From Tamarix chinensis (Eukaryota > Streptophyta > Magnoliopsida > Caryophyllales > Tamaricaceae): 64,000 nt of DNA. Positions 36,196-49,032 of this stretch are shown here, piece by piece. Position 1 is the first letter of the stretch; each line of letters begins with the position of its first letter. The translations under genes were made by a program, and so were the position numbers. The notes under the pieces are model-generated. The model saw only the letters and a program-made list of their open reading frames with translations. It searched no databases and was not told the DNA's origin. The stretch is from assembly GCA_030549775.1 (NCBI GenBank), contig CM060177.1, positions 52,079,138 to 52,143,137 of the forward strand. The letters are read 5' to 3'.

Positions 36196-38981
36196 CAATT
36201 CCACTTAGGAACCTTCCAAGATTAAATCAACTTAGTTGGACACTTATACTTGATCTTGAACTTCTGACAAGTCAAGCACCTAGCGACCAATAGATTGGTT
36301 TCAGTTCCTTATACAACCTATTTTTTCCATGATGGATGGAATAAGGTGAATAATTACCAACTTCATGAATCTTCTTCTTGATTTCCCTATGACCCTAAGG
36401 AACGCACCATCTACCTTACTAATAGATACAACTATCCTAAAAAGTCTAAAGCCTCATAGCTTATCCCTTTACTATAGTTTTCCTAGTTACTCTCAATATT
36501 GACATCACCAGATTGACTAGTTTGGATCTTCTTAATGATATTTGGTGTGATCATAAGAGCTCACATCCTCATATCAAGATATTTTAACCAAATGATCACT
36601 ATGTCCATGTATAGAAGCTCCTGCCATATCTAATTTGAAACCACCAATAAAGAAAACTCGAAGTCTTCCAAGTGAGAACATCTGCTACAATGTTGGTCTT
36701 ACCATCATAGAAGGTCCACTCTAAATCATAGTCCTTGACCAACTCTAGCCATCTTAGATGTCTCATATTCATCTGTCACTCATTTAATATGTGTTGGAGA
36801 TTATTATAATTCATGAAGAACTTACATTGCACCGCATACATATAATATCTCAAATCTTCAAGCCAAAGGCCTCTATGACTAGCTAAAGGTTATTGCTAAA
36901 ATAAGTCTATTCATGATCCTTTAACTGGGGAAAATCATACACCACTACCTTCCTTTGTTGCATCAATACACATCCTATACCATGCTTTGATGGGACACTA
37001 TACACGTTAAACCCATCCATACCTAACAATAAGGTAAATACTACAGCTGAATTCAATCTCCTATTTAGCTCCTTGAGAGCCTTAGTGTGCTTTGAATCCT
37101 AATTAAATTTTGTCATCTTCTTCAAAATGGTAGTAAAAAGATAAGTAATCTTATTTGGCTCCTTGAGAGCCTTAGTGTGCCTTTTAGGGCCTATTGATCC
37201 CAGAAAACTAAGTATCTCCCTAACATTTGTTTATGTTGACTACTTTGAAATTTCTCTAATCTTTGAAGGATTCACTAATACTCTATCCTTCAATATGGCA
37301 TGTCTAATAAATACTACTTTATCCAACCAAAACTCACACTTGTTAGGTTTGGCGTATAATTAATGTTCCCTTAACAGTGTCAGCATCTACCTTAGATATT
37401 ACTTATGCTCCTTATGAGTCTTAGAGTAAATTAAAATACCATTGATAAAGATCATCCTAAATTGATCGAGGTACTATAGGAAAATATAATTCATGAGATC
37501 TATGAAAACTCGTGGCACATTTATGAGCCCGAAGGACAACAAATTTAACTTATAATAGTCATACCTCATCTTAAAGGTTGTTTTTGGAATGTCCCTTTGG
37601 AAATCCTCAACTGATTATGCATGGACTCAAGGTATATCTTTGAGAAAAATATAGCCACACATAGATAATTAAAGATAACATCAATCTAATGTAATGAATA
37701 GTAGTTCTTACCATAGCCTAGTTTAATTCTCCATAAATAATGTAGAGCCTCAACCCACCATCTTTCTTCTACGCAAAAGGATTGGTGTTATTAAAGGTGA
37801 TCCACTCAGTCAAACCCTTTCTATAATAACTCATCCAATTAAGCACACAATTTTTCCATCTCAGTTGGTGGCGTGACATATGGTGCCTTTAATAGAGTCT
37901 TCAACCCTAGTAAAAGGTCTACTATGAAGCTTATCTCATGCACTAATGGCATACTTAGGATCTCATTAGGAAACACATCTGAAAATTCTTTTATCATAGT
38001 AATATCCTCATGTGACGGTTCACTAACCTCTAACTCCCTATCACTACATAAGAAGAGAAGGTACCCTTTTTATACCAAATTACCTAGCACAACTATGGAT
38101 AGAACTTTCACCAAGGGCCTGGTCTTGCATCTCTAGTATGAGATCATAACACCCTTTAGTCCTTTAATAACCATGTGTTATTGTGTGTAAGAAATCATAA
38201 CTTGATACCTCGATAGCAAAAACATCCCTAAAGTCACATTAAAATTAAAAAGCTCAATCTCTATGAGGTTTACCATGAGTTTAATTCCACTAATGACTAA
38301 GGCCACATCCCTATATAACCTAGTACAAAGAATTATATCCCTAGATATAAGCACAAAAACAAAGCCTCTATCCTATCATAAGTATTTACAGCTTCCATAG
38401 CTACAAAAGTGGTAGATATAAAGGAATATAAAGAACCCAACTCAAACATTACGCATTTAGGAAGGGAAGAAATAGTAAATGTACCTATGATGACATCTTC
38501 TTGCTTGTTAGCCTCTAACTAACTCATCAAATTCAAGCGACTACATAGAGGTGGTCTTTTAGTATTGCTTGAACCTTTCCCTAGCCACAAAACATAGGGA
38601 CTCTAAATCCTTCATTATGGAGTAGTCCAACTAACCCCACCATCTACTAGCAGAACTCTCTAAGCTAGCATCATCTAAACCATAGTACCCTATAAACAAG
38701 CATGCCCTTTCAAGGTACTACCCTCATTGGCATGGCACTCAAACTAATGATGTTCTATCCTACCACAATCATGACACTAAACTAATTACCCAGAACAGTC
38801 AAAACATGGAAGAATCTTTCCACACAATTGATATATAAATGTCTCACTATTGACAAGCTCAATTACCCTCCATAGTGAGGTTCAAATCTTAACTAGTAAC
38901 TACCTTAATATGGAAACACTTCTCTCCACCCTAGCATTAATATCTCGGATTAGCCTTTAACTAAGTACCACAAACCTCTAC
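36196..38981 (-). pseudogene. Tekay/Del-like Ty3 polyprotein (Ty3-b): gag end, protease, RT, RNase H, integrase start
   Basis: Read from high to low: zinc knuckle remnant (about 38790-38740); protease region (IIGTFTISSLPKCVMFELGS, about 38490-38430; FNVTLGMFLLSRYQV, about 38240-38200); RT with FSKIYLESMHNQLRI (about 37650), YYKLNLLSFGLINVPRVF (about 37560) and FINGILIYSKTH (37450-37410), where YxDD is INGI at 37438-37449, so both catalytic Asp are lost; CEFWLDKVVFIRHAI (about 37340); RNase H with HGIGCVLMQQRKVVVYDF (about 36980-36930); integrase zinc-finger part LVARCLTCQKFKIKYKCPTK (about 36290-36230), after which it ends. The RT and integrase wording is typical of the Tekay/Del chromovirus lineage. 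Numerous stops. Confidence 0.82.
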
Positions 38982-41616
38982 AGTAATACCCCATCTTTTT
39001 TGTGAAAATGTTGAATGAGAAATTATGATATTTATTAAATTTTTATTTTGATTTGGATCCATAGTTGAGTTTTACGAAAAGTTAGATTTAAATAAGCTAT
39101 GAAACTTTTTAACTTGGGTTTCAATTAAACTAGTCTACTAGTTCATCATTCTAGCCAAATGGGTTTGCTCAACCAAATCAATCGACTAATCTATAGAACA
39201 TTCGATTGATAAACCAAAGTGATTAACTAGTTTATTGAGTTTTGCACATTTTTTTAACTCGATTTTTTTGGGTAAAGTTCCTTATACAAAAGTAGAACTT
39301 AGATAACCCCATTTTAAATTTTCTTAAAGATTCTAAGCCTTTATTATGATGCTTTTGACCAAAATTCTACCTTAATTGGTATGAAAAGTTGATTGGGAAA
39401 ATTGAGGGAGAATATTCTCGATTGGTATGAGAATATTTAATTTAATTCCAAACCTAATCCTACTTAGCTGGGAGATTTTTTCCATGCTGATTTTCCATTT
39501 TCCCTCTTGTGTTTGGCATTTCTAGGCTAAATCAACTCGTAACTCTCCATTATCACCATTTGAGCTACAAAAGAGAGGTCAAGCAATCATGGAAAAAATC
39601 AACCATCCAACTAAAATTCAAATGGTAGGAATTAGGGTTTTCAATCTATATTGGACCACACTCATGAATTTTATTAGTTTGTTAGCTATAGATAGTCCTA
39701 ATCGCCCCCTTCCATTCATCTTTCTTTCATCTATCGAGTTAGCCCAACCCCCTCTAACCTTGTGATCTTTCCCTTAAATTTCAGGTTTATTTTGGTTTCC
39801 TTTCACTCTTCAAAACCTTTCTCCCTTCTTGTATATCTTTAAAAAATGGAGGGTTAGATTTAGAAGAAAGTTGAGACACTTAGTGTCTATAGAAAATCCC
39901 TCTATTTCTCTTAATTTGGTTTTGAAATTTGAGGATTCTTGTGGGTTGAGATTTCTTATTTGAGGAAAGATTTTCCTACATCACGTAAATCATTCTTACT
40001 TCTGAAATGTGTATTGGTTAGCCACGTATATTATGAAACCATTAAAGATTTAATTTTATATGTTAATATGAGAAGGTGGTTTTTGGATTTCTTAATGGAA
40101 AATTAACCTAAAAAAATTGAGATGAATGCATAATTTTGAAGAAAAATAAGGTTTTGATGATTAATTATGAAATATGTAATTATTATAATCTTAACTAAAT
40201 GTGTTAATGTGATGTTAGTCCATGTTTCAATTTTGTATGGTAGGGATTTATAAATATGATCTACATGAGAATGCTTGTCTTGTGTTTTTTGAGGGGAAAC
40301 TAATCGATTTGTTAGATCAAATCGATTAGATGGCCCTTAGAACAATCAATTAGTTGAACCAACCCATCAACCAATAGGTCTATGGTGACCTTGGTTTTGG
40401 TCTTACTCTCTGCTGAAACCCATTAACTAGTTTGGGCAGAATTGATCAACTGGTTTTTGAATATTCAATTATTTTTCTAAACTAATAAAATAGTTTGTGG
40501 GAACCCTAGGTTGGTTGAGCCAAACTAATTGACTGGTTCACCAAAATAATCGACTGATTGATATAACTAATTTATTTCTTAGGCTGAACTGATCAACTGG
40601 TTTAGGCACTTTGTGTGATCATGATTTCTTGACTTAGATATGCTTTGAGATGGTTCTTAGTGATGTTATATAACTATTTAATGCGTAAACTGCATCTCTT
40701 AATCTAGATTAACAACCTATGGATGAATAAATTGAGTCATGACTCATAATATAATGATCATTATGAAAGTCTTGATGGGTAAAACCCAGGTAAATATTAG
40801 ATGGTACATAAAGGTAAATGAAATTTAGAAATTAATATTGAGTGGATTAAGCCCTTAGAATCAATTATTATTGAAGGATCATTAATGAAAAGTCCACACA
40901 TAATTGGAACAGTATGGTTCAATATCGAAGGAGCATATAGATGTCTCATTTATATATTATATCATATTTATGTGATCACAATTCCTCGAGAATCATACAT
41001 TAATCACGTAAAGTGAAAGACAATTGAGTTGTGTATGGGCATGGGTTACTCTATCCTCGATTAGCTACAAAAGGTTAATCTGCCTTTGGGTGTTATTGGT
41101 GCCTTCAAGCTTTGCCTTCGGGTGGGATCCTAGTAGATCTCAGTGCCTTAGCTAGTCTAGACACTGATGATGTTACCTAGGTGGTTTTTGGCTTTGGCCT
41201 AGACTTATATCAATTTGTGATTTTGGCTTCAAGTTAGATTTATTTCCATTGATGGCTACTTATCTTCGGCTTGGAATTTATATCCCTTGGTTTGTATAAG
41301 TTTCCATGATATGGGAGACCATCAAGTGGTGTACAGCCCATCTTTCACTAATAATGATAAAAATTTAGAATTAATATGTAGGTAATAATTTGGAATTAGT
41401 AGTTCAAATAAGACCGTGGTTAAAAAGGAAAATAAAGTGAAAGAAAAGAATTGGAATGCAAATAATGGCCTATAAAGAACTTGTGTGCTAGGATGAATGT
41501 AATCTTACTATTAATCGAATCATTTTATTTGCAGCATGCATACTAGCATCCATGATGTAGAACTAGGGTGCCAAGCATGATTAGTCATATGTAGTACGAA
41601 CCTTCTATGCCTAATG

Positions 41617-42285
41617 TAATCATGATAAGAACACATATTCCAATGTATGAAGTATGCATGAAACTATTTATATGTCTTATATGCATGAGTATCATACATG
41701 TTAGTATCTCCATTGAAGAGGTAACTTGCCTTATTATGAAACATATTGACATACCCATTTTATTAATCACTTGCTCATTCCCACAACCAGAAGGTCATGT
41801 GCAAGTTTTTGGGGAGGGCTAGTAGTTGGCCAATCTCGTGTAGGACATAGGTTGAGAATGTGGACATCTCAAGACTTTATGAGGTCCTTCATGGACTAGA
41901 GTTAGGGGTTCACTATTTTTTTTTTGTTGAAATTTCAACCCCGTATCGTATAATCATGATAAGAACATGTATATTGTTGCATGAAGTATGCATGAAACTA
42001 TTCATATGTCTTATATGCATGAGTATATTATATGTTGGTAGCTCCATTAAAGAGGTAACTTGACTTAGTCAGTACAAACATTTTGACGTTCCCATTTTCT
42101 CAACCACTTTCTCATTCCCACAACTAGAGGACCATGTGCAAGTTTTTGGGAAGGGCTAGTAGTTGGCCAATCTTGTGTGTGACATGAGTTGAGAGAGTGG
42201 ATATTTGGAGACTCTGTGAGGTCTTTCATAGACTAGAGTTAGGGTTTCACTTTATTTTTTATTGTTGCAATTTCCACCCCGTACT
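41617..42285 (+). repeat. Two-copy tandem duplication, about 334-bp unit, in LTR-2
   Basis: Copies at 41617-41950 and 41951-42285. Both contain TAATCATGATAAGAACA, ATGAAGTATGCATGAAACTA, TTCTCATTCCCACAAC-like text and GGGCTAGTAGTTGGCCAATC. The copies differ at many positions, so the duplication is old. Short plus-strand frames beginning MRTHI.. and MIRTCI.. are repeats of this unit, not genes. Confidence 0.9.
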
Positions 42286-42475
42286 ATAGGTTTAATTTTC
42301 CTTATTTTATACTTAGATATTTTTTACGACTAAGGTCTTATACTTGGAAGATTTTCCGATTTACATCATCTAACCAACTTTTGCACACATTGATATTGGT
42401 TTGTTCAATTTCGATTTCTTAGCCTTGTGTCTAGCATGGGATGGGAAGTTGGCTCTTATCCAATGTTAGATACTA

Positions 42476-42571
42476 TGGTAACACCCCATTTTTCTTAAGT
42501 ATTTAATTACTCTCCAATTTTACAAGGTTTTTGAAACAAAATTCTTTAGTATAGAAAAATGGGGCATTGCA
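42476..42571 (+). repeat. Inverted repeat at the 3' end of LTR-2
   Basis: GGTAACACCCCATTTTT at 42476 is inverted as AAAAATGGGGCATTGC ending at 42570. Equivalent pairs lie at the 3' ends of LTR-1 (arms about 29147-29167 and 29223-29243) and LTR-3 (49849-49871 and about 49926-49948). See findings. Confidence 0.75.
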
Positions 42572-43140
42572 TATGTAATTAGTGATGCCTCTAAGGTATA
42601 GTCATACATAACCTACAATTATCATGCAAGAGTTCTCACTAATATCTCTTAAATTCTCAAGTTTATCCCCAACTAAAATTAGTGAATCTTTATCCTCCCA
42701 TTATCCACAAATATAAGCCCATCGAGCAGTGCTCCAATATATCTAGGTCATCCTGACCCTAATAGATTTGTGGGTTATGGGAATCAACCCTACAAAGCCA
42801 ATCATCTAGGGGTGGAGATGGTGGTTATATAGGTTCTTCATGATGAATCTAAGACTTCATGTAGGCACCAACCATCTCCATGAAAAGCTTGAGTCACAAC
42901 TTTCTAACAAAAAAAAAACTAAATATTAAATTGTATTAGAAAAGGTCTAATAAGACACTACAAAGTTAGTACACATGGAGATAGCATAATATAGATAGGG
43001 TTAGAAGTTAGTTCAACCATAAAATTTATGGTTAATTGCCAACCTATATCAATGCTCACTCAAAGGCTACACCGGATTCTACAATATAGGAAAAGGCTGA
43101 AGAAATTCATTATCACAAAGCAAAATCAAGATGTAAAACC
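42572..43140 (-). pseudogene. Ty3-b gag 5' region (decayed)
   Basis: Between the primer-binding site and LTR-2. Only weak gag-like text survives (HEEPI-PPSPPLDDW at about 42840-42800) with many stops. It is assigned by position: directly downstream of a primer-binding site and LTR end on the minus strand. Confidence 0.45.
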
Positions 43141-43143
43141 ATA

Positions 43144-43157
43144 GGCTCTAATTCCAA
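43144..43157 (-). other. Primer-binding site of Ty3-b (initiator tRNA-Met type)
   Basis: Minus strand TTGGAATTAGAGCC matches TTGGTATCAGAGCC in 12 of 14 positions and sits 2 bases inside the LTR end GGGTTATTATA (43160). This is the standard arrangement in Tekay/Del elements and fixes the 5' LTR boundary of Ty3-b. Confidence 0.75.
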
Positions 43158-43159
43158 CT

Positions 43160-44030
43160 TATAATAACCCAGAATTTTGAACTAGAAATTTTTATATTGA
43201 AGACACTGTGGAAGCGTATAGAAAATTAGTAGATTTCATTTCCACACCAACGATGGTAGAGGTATAATTATCACCTAATACATGCATTGATGCAAGGCAA
43301 AAAGGACAAGAATAAAAGGATACAAGTCATACTAGTACTACAACAATAATAATAAGGATGAAAATAATATATATATATATATATATAAGAGATATTACAA
43401 AATCCAAATACATAAATTGAATCTAATAGTTTAAATAACTAAAATGAACAAAACATACCTCAACATAGTGGGAAAATTAATTTAAACCAGTTGGTCTAAT
43501 TCTTAACTAAATGAAAATATCAAATCTTGATCCCTAAGAAATAACTAGCTACTAGCCCACAATATCATCCTCAAAGCACTCTATTTGAGAATCATAGCCC
43601 TACAAATCATCTTCTACATACTGAACCAAAAGGCAGATTCTCATAGTGACTATGATAATATAGTATCAATATGGTAAAGTACTGATAAAACAAACTACCT
43701 AATGCATGGTAACGGCTCTTGCTACGCATTAAGGTTACATAGTAACCTGGTATGAAACATACCAAGAAGATCACTTCAAAGCTCATGATTATCATATAGT
43801 TAATCATGCTCACATAAGGACCTTAGAAGGTATGATAATATAGATCATGCATTAAATTCACATAGAAGAAACCATGTTATTGACCTTAAATTTAGTGATC
43901 ACATAGTTTCTATTTATAAGATTTTAAGTTCAACTACACCTAGTTCTCCGCCATGAACAAAATCCATGGCAGCATAACACATACAATGTGATATCATACT
44001 CACCACACATGATCATAATACATTGAAGGG
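43160..44030 (-). repeat. 3' end of the 5' LTR of Ty3-b (upper limit approximate)
   Basis: Minus strand ends TTCTGGGTTATTATA at 43160 and contains TTTTCTATACGCTTCC about 75 bases upstream, resembling the CTTCCGC segment near the 3' end of LTR-1. A (TA)n microsatellite is at 43369-43388. Its upper boundary with the next Ty3 element is not clear; 44030 marks where integrase-like text of that element fades. It may be the last piece of LTR-4. Confidence 0.5.
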
Positions 44031-47000
44031 GCTTTATATCCCAATCTATGGTACACTTATTTAAAGACATAATCATCTTGTAATAAATAATTACCACATA
44101 TTATATATGTCAACAAAATCTTCATCTGTATCATATAACTCCTTCAACATCTCAAATCTCAATAACTTAACATCCAACATGACTAATATCATGGATCTAC
44201 AAGATAAAGCATCTAAAGATTGTAAAGAACTAATACATTTTGCATAACTCAGATTAATTTTTTTTTCCCATGTAAATATGTCAAACTCTCATGGTCTGAA
44301 TAGGGATGGCAATAGGGTGGGTTGGGGACAAGGACCCCATCCCCATCGCCAAACCTAATAAGGAAAATAATCTCCGAATCCAACCTGAACCCTAATTTTT
44401 TTTTATCCAGGATTAACCAACCCAATCTCCACGGGGATCAAATCCCCATACCCGATAAGATCCTCGATCTATTTCCCATCCTCAATTTATTCTCCACCTT
44501 TAAAACCTGACCAGATCCCTAAAAGCCAACTTTATACCCAATCCCTAATCCCATTTTCAATCCTCAAGCCTCTTTTTATATTATACTTTTAATTTATATT
44601 CTACAAAAAAATTATATTATATTATATATATATAATTATGTAAAACAAATATAAAATATATATAGAAAAATTATTCGGGACAGGTTTGGGGATGGGGACC
44701 CAAAAATCATCCTTGAAAAAACCCTTGAACCCAAACCCAATCCCTGAATTCTCTCCCCAAACCTAAACTTGAGTGAAGAATCCCTGATGGGGTCCCGAAC
44801 CCATAGGAAAAATTGTCATCCCTAGGTTTGAATGCAAAATAAAAGGTTTAGGTCTTTGTTAATGACTCCAGTATTCTAGACTTTGTATAACGACATAGGA
44901 CTCTTTATCATACGTAGAATAATTCAGCCTTGCTCCATTCAATTTCTCACTAAAAAGAAAGGAAGAGCTCATTTTTCATATGAGAGTACAATTTCAATCC
45001 CTAACCCACTTACATCACAAGTAACTTCAAACAATTTCTTAAAGTTGGGTAAAGCTAGTACTGGTACATTACATAGCTTATTCTTTAAATTTTAGAAAGC
45101 CTTAGTTGCATCCTCACTCCAATTAAACACACCCTTTTTCATGATTTGATTTATAGATGGGGAAATAGTAGAAAAACCCTTAACAAATCTCCTATAGAAA
45201 CTTGTCAAACCATGAAAAGTCCTTACTTCTTGATAACCTTAAGTGTGACTCAATTCTCAATAGCTGCAATTTTAGTGGGATTAGCCTTAATACCTTTACT
45301 ACTCATTATGTACCCAAGGAAACTATACTTGAAAGCATAAAGTCACACTTCTCCATCTTTCCATAGAGTTTATTCTCCCTTAATTTATCAAAAAAATTCC
45401 TTAGATGAATTAGATGGTTATGTTTACTTCAATTATACACGAATATATCATATAAATACACTACAATGAGAACTCTGAGAAAAGGTCTAAGTACATCATT
45501 AGCCTCATGAATGAGCTTGGTGCATTACATAAGCCAAAATGCATCACCAACAACTCATAGCGATCATACTTAGTTTTGAATGTAGTTTTCCACTCATTCC
45601 CCTCTTTAATCCTCATCTAATGATATCCACTTCTCATATCAATATTATAAAATACCCTTACTCCACATAACTCATCCAAAATGACATCTAGTCTTGGCAT
45701 CAAAAATCAATATTTAATAGTAATATTGTAAATAACTCTTTTTTCGATGCACATACGCCATGTACTATCCTTTTTAGGGACTATTTATGTAAGCACACAA
45801 TATGGACTCATGATTTCCCTCACATAGCCTTTCTTTATGAGTGCTTAGATATGTTTTTCTAACTCTTTAGCCTTATTTGGGTTACATCTATATGTGAGCC
45901 TATTATGTAAGGACACGCCAAGAAGTAAAACTATGACATATATTATCACTTTGTTAGGTAGCAATCTAGGTGGAAATTCATTAGGAAAATCATTGTGATA
46001 TTCATCAACAATTTTATCTAATTGAGGATTGTCATTTTCTCTCTCCCCTTATGTAAATTATTTCATGACCATAGTATAACAACCTTCTTTTTCTTGAAAA
46101 CATATAATCATAGCCTTTTCATGTAAGAATGAACTCTTTTTATTCTTGATTATACTTTCCTTGTCATTCTTAGAAGGTTTAAGCTTATATTTCTTTTTAT
46201 CCTTCTCAACTAAATACTCATTATTAATACAATTATGAATAGCATTTCTTTCATACTGCTATGGTCTACCTAATAAGTTTCCACATGCATCCATAGGTAA
46301 AACATCGCATAGCAACTTATTATGGTAATTACCAATTTTGAATGATAATAGGGTTTAGTTTATTACCTTGAATCCCTTGTCTTTATTCAACCACTAGAGA
46401 GAATAAGGTTTTGGATGTGGTGTAGTTTCAACCCCAAATCCTTAACCATCCTCTCATTAGCTACGTTTGTACAAGAGCCACAATTAATGATAATATGACA
46501 AGTTGTATCCTATTCTCCCTTTTGTTTTAAATATCTTCTCCCTTTTAATAAGTTGTTTGGTAGCTTGTACTTGAATTACTCTCTCTAAGACATAACAAGC
46601 ACTATCTTCTTCCTCAGATTCATGAGATATTTCCTCCAAAGGTTCAATTTTAGAATTTCCCTCTCATGTCTCCATGGCTTCAATCCCTTGGATTCCTAAT
46701 ACCCTATGATTAGGATACTTGGGAGCGAAGTGTCCAAACCCTCTACATTTGAAAAATTACTGGTAGAGACTTCATTTACTTATTTGTACCTTTCTCCTCT
46801 TTAGTAAGTCTTGGGTTCTTTTCACGATTGGTAGAAGTTCAAGTACGTAATCTAAATTGTAGTTTAATTACTTGAGTAATACTTAGTGGATGGATTACTT
46901 TGTTTATCATGAGGCTTAATGGACTTAATTTTTTTTTCAAATCTTAGGTAAAGCTTAATCATATCATCTAAAGAATCATAAACAGAAGTTTCTATCTTGT

Positions 47001-48259
47001 CTCAAATCATCATGTTAAGGCCTCCCAAGAATCAAGCACAAGTTTGTTCCTTCCTTTCATGGATATCACATACTAGTGCTAACCTCTCAAATTCCCTAAC
47101 ATACTCCTTAACACTTAGTAGTCCTTGCCTAAGAGTAGTTAAATTGATGTAATTACCTTGTTTATACTCTTTATAAATGAATTTTTTTCTTAGATTTTTC
47201 TTAAGTTTCTCCCAAGATTTAATTTTTAACTAGCCCTTTCATTCCCCATTCCTCTTTAGATTATCATACTAAATTCTAGCAAAATTCTTAAACTTAAGAG
47301 TTGATGATTTGTACTTTTTTCATCTTAATATTCCTTAAACTCAAAGATAACCTCCACTTCATGCAATCACTAAATGAATTTACATCAAGCTTACCATCAA
47401 AGCTTGGAAGATCAAGTTTAATGCCCTTAACCATTTTTTGATGATACTTAGGTTTATGGTCATGGAGCTTCCTATTACTCCCACTTCCTCGAGTATCTTT
47501 TTCATTTTCTATTCTTAAATTCAAATACCTTCATTTAATTAGATTTTAGCCTTATAGCGCTCCCAAATCTGTCCCTATAGAATTCTCTATGTTCTTGGGC
47601 ATCTTAGATTAAATCTTATTTAGCTAACCTAGACTCTAACCTTTATATTTATGTTTATATAGTCGTTAATTGTCTAAGTTATGCATTAGTAGTATCTAAG
47701 TTATTAGAAAGTTTTTAAATGGCTTCAAACATGTTCAGAAATTTTCTTCCCCCTCTATGATTGATTATCCCTATCATAGACACTCATGTTTCCACATAGC
47801 TTTTAATGATTTAAAATCAAATTCCCTCTCTTTCACTTTAGGTTTATTAATTGGTTTTTGTGTAATAATTTTAAGTTCAGTGAATCACAAAACACGATCA
47901 TCAAACACATCATAAATAACTATACACAAAAAACCACACATATTAAAACAAATCTTGCTAAATTATTATTATAGAATTATGGATGATGTTTGAAAACCCT
48001 ACTCACACATTTGAAATATCAACACATGTATAATGAGTGGTTCAAACCAAATTTCATGTGAAACATTTCCCAATATCCATATGTAACAAAAAAAATTCAC
48101 AAGACTCAACAATAAATCATCAAGAATTATAAGAATCCACCAAGATGATTCAAGAATCTTACTTGAAATCTAAGGATGGCGATGAAGATGGTCGAACCTC
48201 AGATGATTTTTGCACTCCTTGCAAGGTCGAATTAAAAAGTACTTTGATGCCACCTTTGA
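44031..48259 (-). pseudogene. Ty3 element Ty3-c: gag-pol internal region, degenerate
   Basis: From high to low: primer-binding site (48243-48252), gag with VKGIKLDLPSFDGKLDVNSF (about 47430-47370), a zinc knuckle near 46740-46700 with two of the zinc ligands changed (FFKC...HFAPKY), protease with GSCTNVANERMVKDLG (about 46490-46440) and LLCDVLPMDACGNLLGRP (about 46320-46270), RT with YLYD at 45447-45458 in place of YxDD, KLYGKMEKC (about 45370-45340), [10 protein letters not shown] (about 45200), RNase H with [12 protein letters not shown] (about 45030) and [17 protein letters not shown] (about 44910-44860). A hAT element then interrupts; HESLTYLHGKKKL (about 44290-44250) and LLRFEMLKELYD (about 44150) continue it. 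Integrase and 3' LTR are not recognisable. The overall order and PBS match Ty3-a. Confidence 0.82.
44301..44824. mobile_element. Non-autonomous hAT element, 524 bp, in Ty3-c RNase H
   Basis: TIRs TAGGGATGGCAAT (left) and ATTGTCATCCCTA (right, inverted TAGGGATGACAAT). Flanking 8-bp sequences are GGTCTGAA (44293-44300) and GGTTTGAA (44825-44832), one mismatch. The ends are rich in GGGGA/TCCCC and GACCCC/GGGGTC motifs in both orientations around an AT-rich core. The RNase H text of Ty3-c continues on both sides (RPKPFILHSN, then HESLTYL). No coding capacity. Confidence 0.9.
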
Positions 48260-49032
48260 TGCAAAAGATTGTCTTCAAATGAATCTAAGATCTTTTTTTA
48301 AGGATCCCAAGTTGTAACATCTAAACTAGATCTCCCCTTGAATTTAACTTAGTTGTATAGAATTTTAATAGGTTTGAGTAAATCTAATCTAAGATCGAAC
48401 TATAATAATGAGAACCTTCAATTTCTCATAGGATAAACTCTTGCTACTTCTCAATGCACATAATTGAAAGAGAAGTGAAAAGAAAAAACACCAATTGTGT
48501 AATCCTCTCTCTAATTCACAAATGATCTTGATTTCATATATGTTGGTATGTGTTGACATTCCTTGAGTATAAGGTCTATAAAGGCATGGAACATGCAGGC
48601 CTTTTCTTTAAGAATCCCATTAGTAGCCTCATTAATGAATAACCCTCTAAAGGATTGGCTCATGTCATATAATAAAGGTTACAATGAATTTACAAGTATT
48701 ATAAAGTACATAACAAAAATTATAAAGCTACACAATTTAATAATGTAATACATAGATATAATTATATGTGATTAAACTTTTTAGTCTTGTAGCCTTATTC
48801 TTCCTTACACTTTGTAATCTTGTAATCCACTCCCATTACTTTATACCTCCAAGAACTTCAACCATTATGAATTTCTTGCAAACATGTATAAGACCTACAA
48901 GAATGACTTGATAAAATATTAGAAGCATTAGAATATTTTGGCACAATTGGTTCTAACTCCAAATATGCTAAATCTTCTTGGTCTCCATCATTAGAAGAAG
49001 AAGATTGAGAGTTTTCAAGAGATGCTCCTACA
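48260..49032 (-). repeat. 5' LTR of Ty3-c, 773 bp
   Basis: Minus strand TGTAGGAGCATC (49032) to TTTTGCA (48260), followed after 7 bases by GGCATCAAAG (primer-binding site, canonical GGTATCAGAG). Start, end and PBS spacing are the same as in Ty3-a. It interrupts LTR-4, whose sequence stops at 49033. Confidence 0.75.

Larger units (their letters stand above)
38982..42571 (+). mobile_element. Long LTR, second type (LTR-2), about 3590 bp, inserted in Ty3-b gag
   Basis: Starts AGTAATACCCC (38982; TG decayed to AG) and ends AAAATGGGGCATTGCA (42571). It is colinear with the minus-strand LTR pieces at 61609-59263 and 49848-49033: shared blocks include the start, CTACTTAGCTGG (39455), GATTTTCCTACATCA (39968), TGATCTACATGA (40256) and GTGGGATC near 41123. 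It is opposite in orientation to Ty3-b, whose gag lies on both sides. No internal domain accompanies it, so it is probably a solo LTR; the flanking pentamers (TCTAC, TATGT) no longer match. Confidence 0.7.

Noticed and set aside
41585..42063. Short plus/minus frames with repeated CMKLFICLICMSI
   Set aside because: Products of the 334-bp LTR duplication.
43607..43813. 68-codon minus-strand frame with hydrophobic stretches
   Set aside because: No start context, no homology I recognise, and it lies in LTR-like sequence.
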